Shown piece after piece: positions 22,514-24,111 of a stretch of DNA of 24,111 nt. The stretch lies in the NCBI GenBank assembly GCA_040003205.1, contig JBDUDA010000013.1:1-24111 (forward strand), given 5' to 3'. Position 1 is the stretch's first letter, and every line of letters starts with the position of its first letter. The notes under the pieces are model-generated. The model ran no database searches. It had not been told where the DNA came from and saw only the letters and a list, made by a program, of their open reading frames with translations. The position numbers and the translations under genes are program-made. This DNA is from JALYIM01 sp040003205. Its GTDB lineage: Bacteria; Acidobacteriota; Terriglobia; Terriglobales; Acidobacteriaceae.

Positions 22514-23089
22514 ATGGCTCCCAATAAAGAAATAGAAATTAAATTTACGATTGAAAGCTTTCGCGCTTTGTCACAACGGTTGCGCGAATCGGGATTTCGT
22601 TTACTTACTCCGCGCACCCACGAGATGAACACGCTCTACGATCTTCCAGGAGCAAGCCTCGCTAACTCGGGACAACTTCTTCGCCTGCGTAAATACGGCG
22701 ATACATGGCTGCTGACGCACAAGGCCAAAGGCAAAGAAGGACGCCACAAGACGCGGGAAGAAACTCAAACCGAAATTGCAGACGGTGTTCAAATGGATTC
22801 CATCCTGCGTGCATTGGGTTATTCGCCTTCTTTCCGCTATGAAAAATTCCGCGCGGAATGGAGCGATGGCAAAGGTCACGTCGTGGTGGATCAGACTCCA
22901 ATCGGCGATTTCGGAGAGATCGAAGGTCCCTCGCGCTGGATTGACACGACGGCGCGTCTTCTGCACATTGATCCGAAGGACTACATGACGCAGAACTACG
23001 CTGGCCTGTTTTTCGAATGGAAAAAACGAGCGCGAAGTTCGGCGAAAGAAATGACGTTCAAAGCCGTCCCAAAGTCCGCAAGCCGTTGA
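22514..23089 (+). CDS. CYTH-domain protein (CyaB/ThTPase-like)
   Basis: 191 residues. The N-terminal ExExK signature is EIEIK (residues 6-10). It is followed by the usual tunnel-domain features: LYDLPGASLANSGQLLRLRKYGDTWLLTHK, then REETQTEI and KFRAEW..VVVDQTPIGDFGEIEGP. CYTH proteins are metal-dependent enzymes on triphosphate substrates such as thiamine triphosphate, inorganic triphosphate or ATP (class IV adenylate cyclase). Sequence alone does not tell which. It starts 36 bases after the readthrough stop of the DedA-rhodanese gene and has a short, Lys-rich C-terminal tail. Confidence 0.9.
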   Translation: MAPNKEIEIKFTIESFRALSQRLRESGFRLLTPRTHEMNTLYDLPGASLANSGQLLRLRKYGDTWLLTHKAKGKEGRHKTREETQTEIADGVQMDSILRALGYSPSFRYEKFRAEWSDGKGHVVVDQTPIGDFGEIEGPSRWIDTTARLLHIDPKDYMTQNYAGLFFEWKKRARSSAKEMTFKAVPKSASR

Positions 23090-23182
23090 ATTGCAGCACC
23101 AAACTAACCAACATAACGCCCCGCTAAAGTAAATTCCGCGCGTGGTACTCTCTCCTTGCTCTGGTTTCTGCTCCCACTCAGC

Positions 23183-24111
23183 GTGGCAGTGCAGAAAGAC
23201 AAATTCCGGCGACTTCTGCGCACGGTTGAAGCGCTCTCCGATCTCGGTCCTGAGATGACGGCGGGGCGCGACTTCTCGCAGACCGCGAGATCCATGCTGT
23301 CGGCTCTGCAACAGGCCGGCGGAGCGCGCGAAACCGTGCTCTTCACCTTTAGCGACAAACCGTCGCTGCTCTCCTCTATTGCCAGCGATGGTTTCGCGCT
23401 CATGCCCGAGCCCGCAATCATTCCCTTACTTCCGAAACACGTACATGCACTGAGTTCGTCTCGTGGACCGATACTTCTGAGTCAGGGATCTTACGACGGT
23501 TTTCTCAGCTCGAACGGCAATGTCGCGCCGGAACTATTTCGCTGTATCGCTGCTTTGCGAGTGGGTGGAAAGCTCGTCGGCCTGGTTGCGCTCGGACGCC
23601 GCGAGGGTGATGCACTCTACGATGAAGACGATCTCGAATCGCTGGAGATGCTTTGCAATTACGTGGCGCTCGCGATTCATAATCATTCTCTCAGCCAAAC
23701 GCTGGCGCAGCGAGTTTCGGAAAACTTGCGGCTCATGGCTTCGGTGCATGGCTTTTATGAAAACGCGTTGGAGGTTTTCGCGACCGCGATTGACGTAAAG
23801 CATGTCAACATTCACGGACATTCTTTGCGGGTTGGACGCTACGCCGCCGCCATCGGAGAAGCGATGGGCATGGAGCAATCCGATGTCGCAGCCCTGCGCT
23901 CAGCCGGATACCTGCATGACATAGGGAAAGTGGCGGTGGACAAGCGTCTGTTCGCCAAAGCAACATCGCTCGACCCGGAGGAGTTCCGTGAGATGGCCGA
24001 CCACACAGTTGTGGGACATCAGATCGTAAGCGGCGTGCAATTCCCCTGGCCGCAGATTCCAGAAATCGTGCGCTGGCATCATGAGCGCGGCGACGGGACC
24101 GGTTATCCAGA
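23183..24111 (+). CDS. GAF plus HD-GYP cyclic-di-GMP phosphodiesterase, cut by right edge
   Basis: An open frame of 309 codons runs from a GTG at 23183 off the window end. The first part (about 20-170) resembles a GAF sensor domain (ELFRCIAALRVGGKLVGLVALGRR, DLESLEMLCNYVALAI). The HD-GYP domain begins about residue 195: NIHGHSLRVGRYAAAIGEAMG, then the HD pair at 245-246 (YLHDIGKVAV), then DHTVVGHQIV, and HHERGDGTGYP at 299-309, the motif that names the family. HD-GYP enzymes hydrolyse cyclic di-GMP to GMP or pGpG. The start is uncertain: the frame is open to about 23120, and GTG at 23189 or TTG near 23156 are alternatives; none has a good Shine-Dalgarno sequence. Confidence 0.88.
   Translation, partial: MAVQKDKFRRLLRTVEALSDLGPEMTAGRDFSQTARSMLSALQQAGGARETVLFTFSDKPSLLSSIASDGFALMPEPAIIPLLPKHVHALSSSRGPILLSQGSYDGFLSSNGNVAPELFRCIAALRVGGKLVGLVALGRREGDALYDEDDLESLEMLCNYVALAIHNHSLSQTLAQRVSENLRLMASVHGFYENALEVFATAIDVKHVNIHGHSLRVGRYAAAIGEAMGMEQSDVAALRSAGYLHDIGKVAVDKRLFAKATSLDPEEFREMADHTVVGHQIVSGVQFPWPQIPEIVRWHHERGDGTGYP

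Noticed and set aside
22315..22527. A 70-codon open frame overlapping the end of the DedA-rhodanese gene, considered as a frameshift explanation for the TGA
   Set aside because: Its translation has no rhodanese features. The conserved C-terminus continues in the original frame after the TGA, so readthrough, not a shift, is required.

Overview
The window looks like a high-GC chromosome segment from an Acidobacteriota (Terriglobia-like) bacterium. The evidence is indirect: gene content and the kind of proteins present, a secretin carrying a C-terminal cohesin domain next to two GspG-like pseudopilins, and several intergenic palindromic repeats of a style I associate with that phylum. There is no rRNA here, so this assignment is inference. 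No phage, transposase, integrase or CRISPR array is visible. Most of the window is housekeeping.

Layout, left to right. At 1-53 (minus) is the 5' part of tRNA-Phe(GAA), cut by the window edge, with a good sigma70 promoter at 173-201. At 244-2886 (minus) is an exported M1-family aminopeptidase. At 3035-6105 (minus) is a histidine-degradation pair, hutU then hutI; hutH and a hutG-type gene are not in the window. Between hutU and the next gene lies a nested inverted repeat (6159-6325). At 6338-9665 (minus) is a type II secretion/type IV pilus-like operon: a secretin with TPR and cohesin domains followed by two pseudopilins, from an extended -10 promoter. smpB (plus) follows at 9914, then a heptad repeat between convergent genes and a secreted cysteine-rich protein of unknown function (10523-11389, minus). 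A large palindromic repeat and a promoter-like site precede pepA (11771, plus) and a 71-residue membrane protein.

At 13639-14524 (minus) is a compact toxin-antitoxin-like island: an MqsA/YgiT-type antitoxin overlapping a small upstream gene whose reading frame is off by one from its only good ATG. A strong promoter overlaps a perfect 19-bp palindrome that is a good candidate operator. Next, argS (minus) and metG (plus) diverge. metG is followed by tatD, yajQ, a long-chain polyprenyl diphosphate synthase, a second copy of the large palindromic repeat, a DedA-rhodanese fusion, a CYTH-domain protein, and the start of a GAF/HD-GYP c-di-GMP phosphodiesterase that runs off the right edge.

The most interesting point is the DedA-rhodanese gene. 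It is interrupted by an in-frame TGA at 22316-22318, exactly in the rhodanese active-site loop. The same frame continues for 52 codons with an intact rhodanese C-terminus. The TGA sits where related proteins, as I recall them, have the second Cys of a CxC motif, and a hairpin with bacterial SECIS-like geometry follows it. A selenocysteine (CxU) rhodanese is the leading hypothesis; a nonsense mutation or base error is the alternative.
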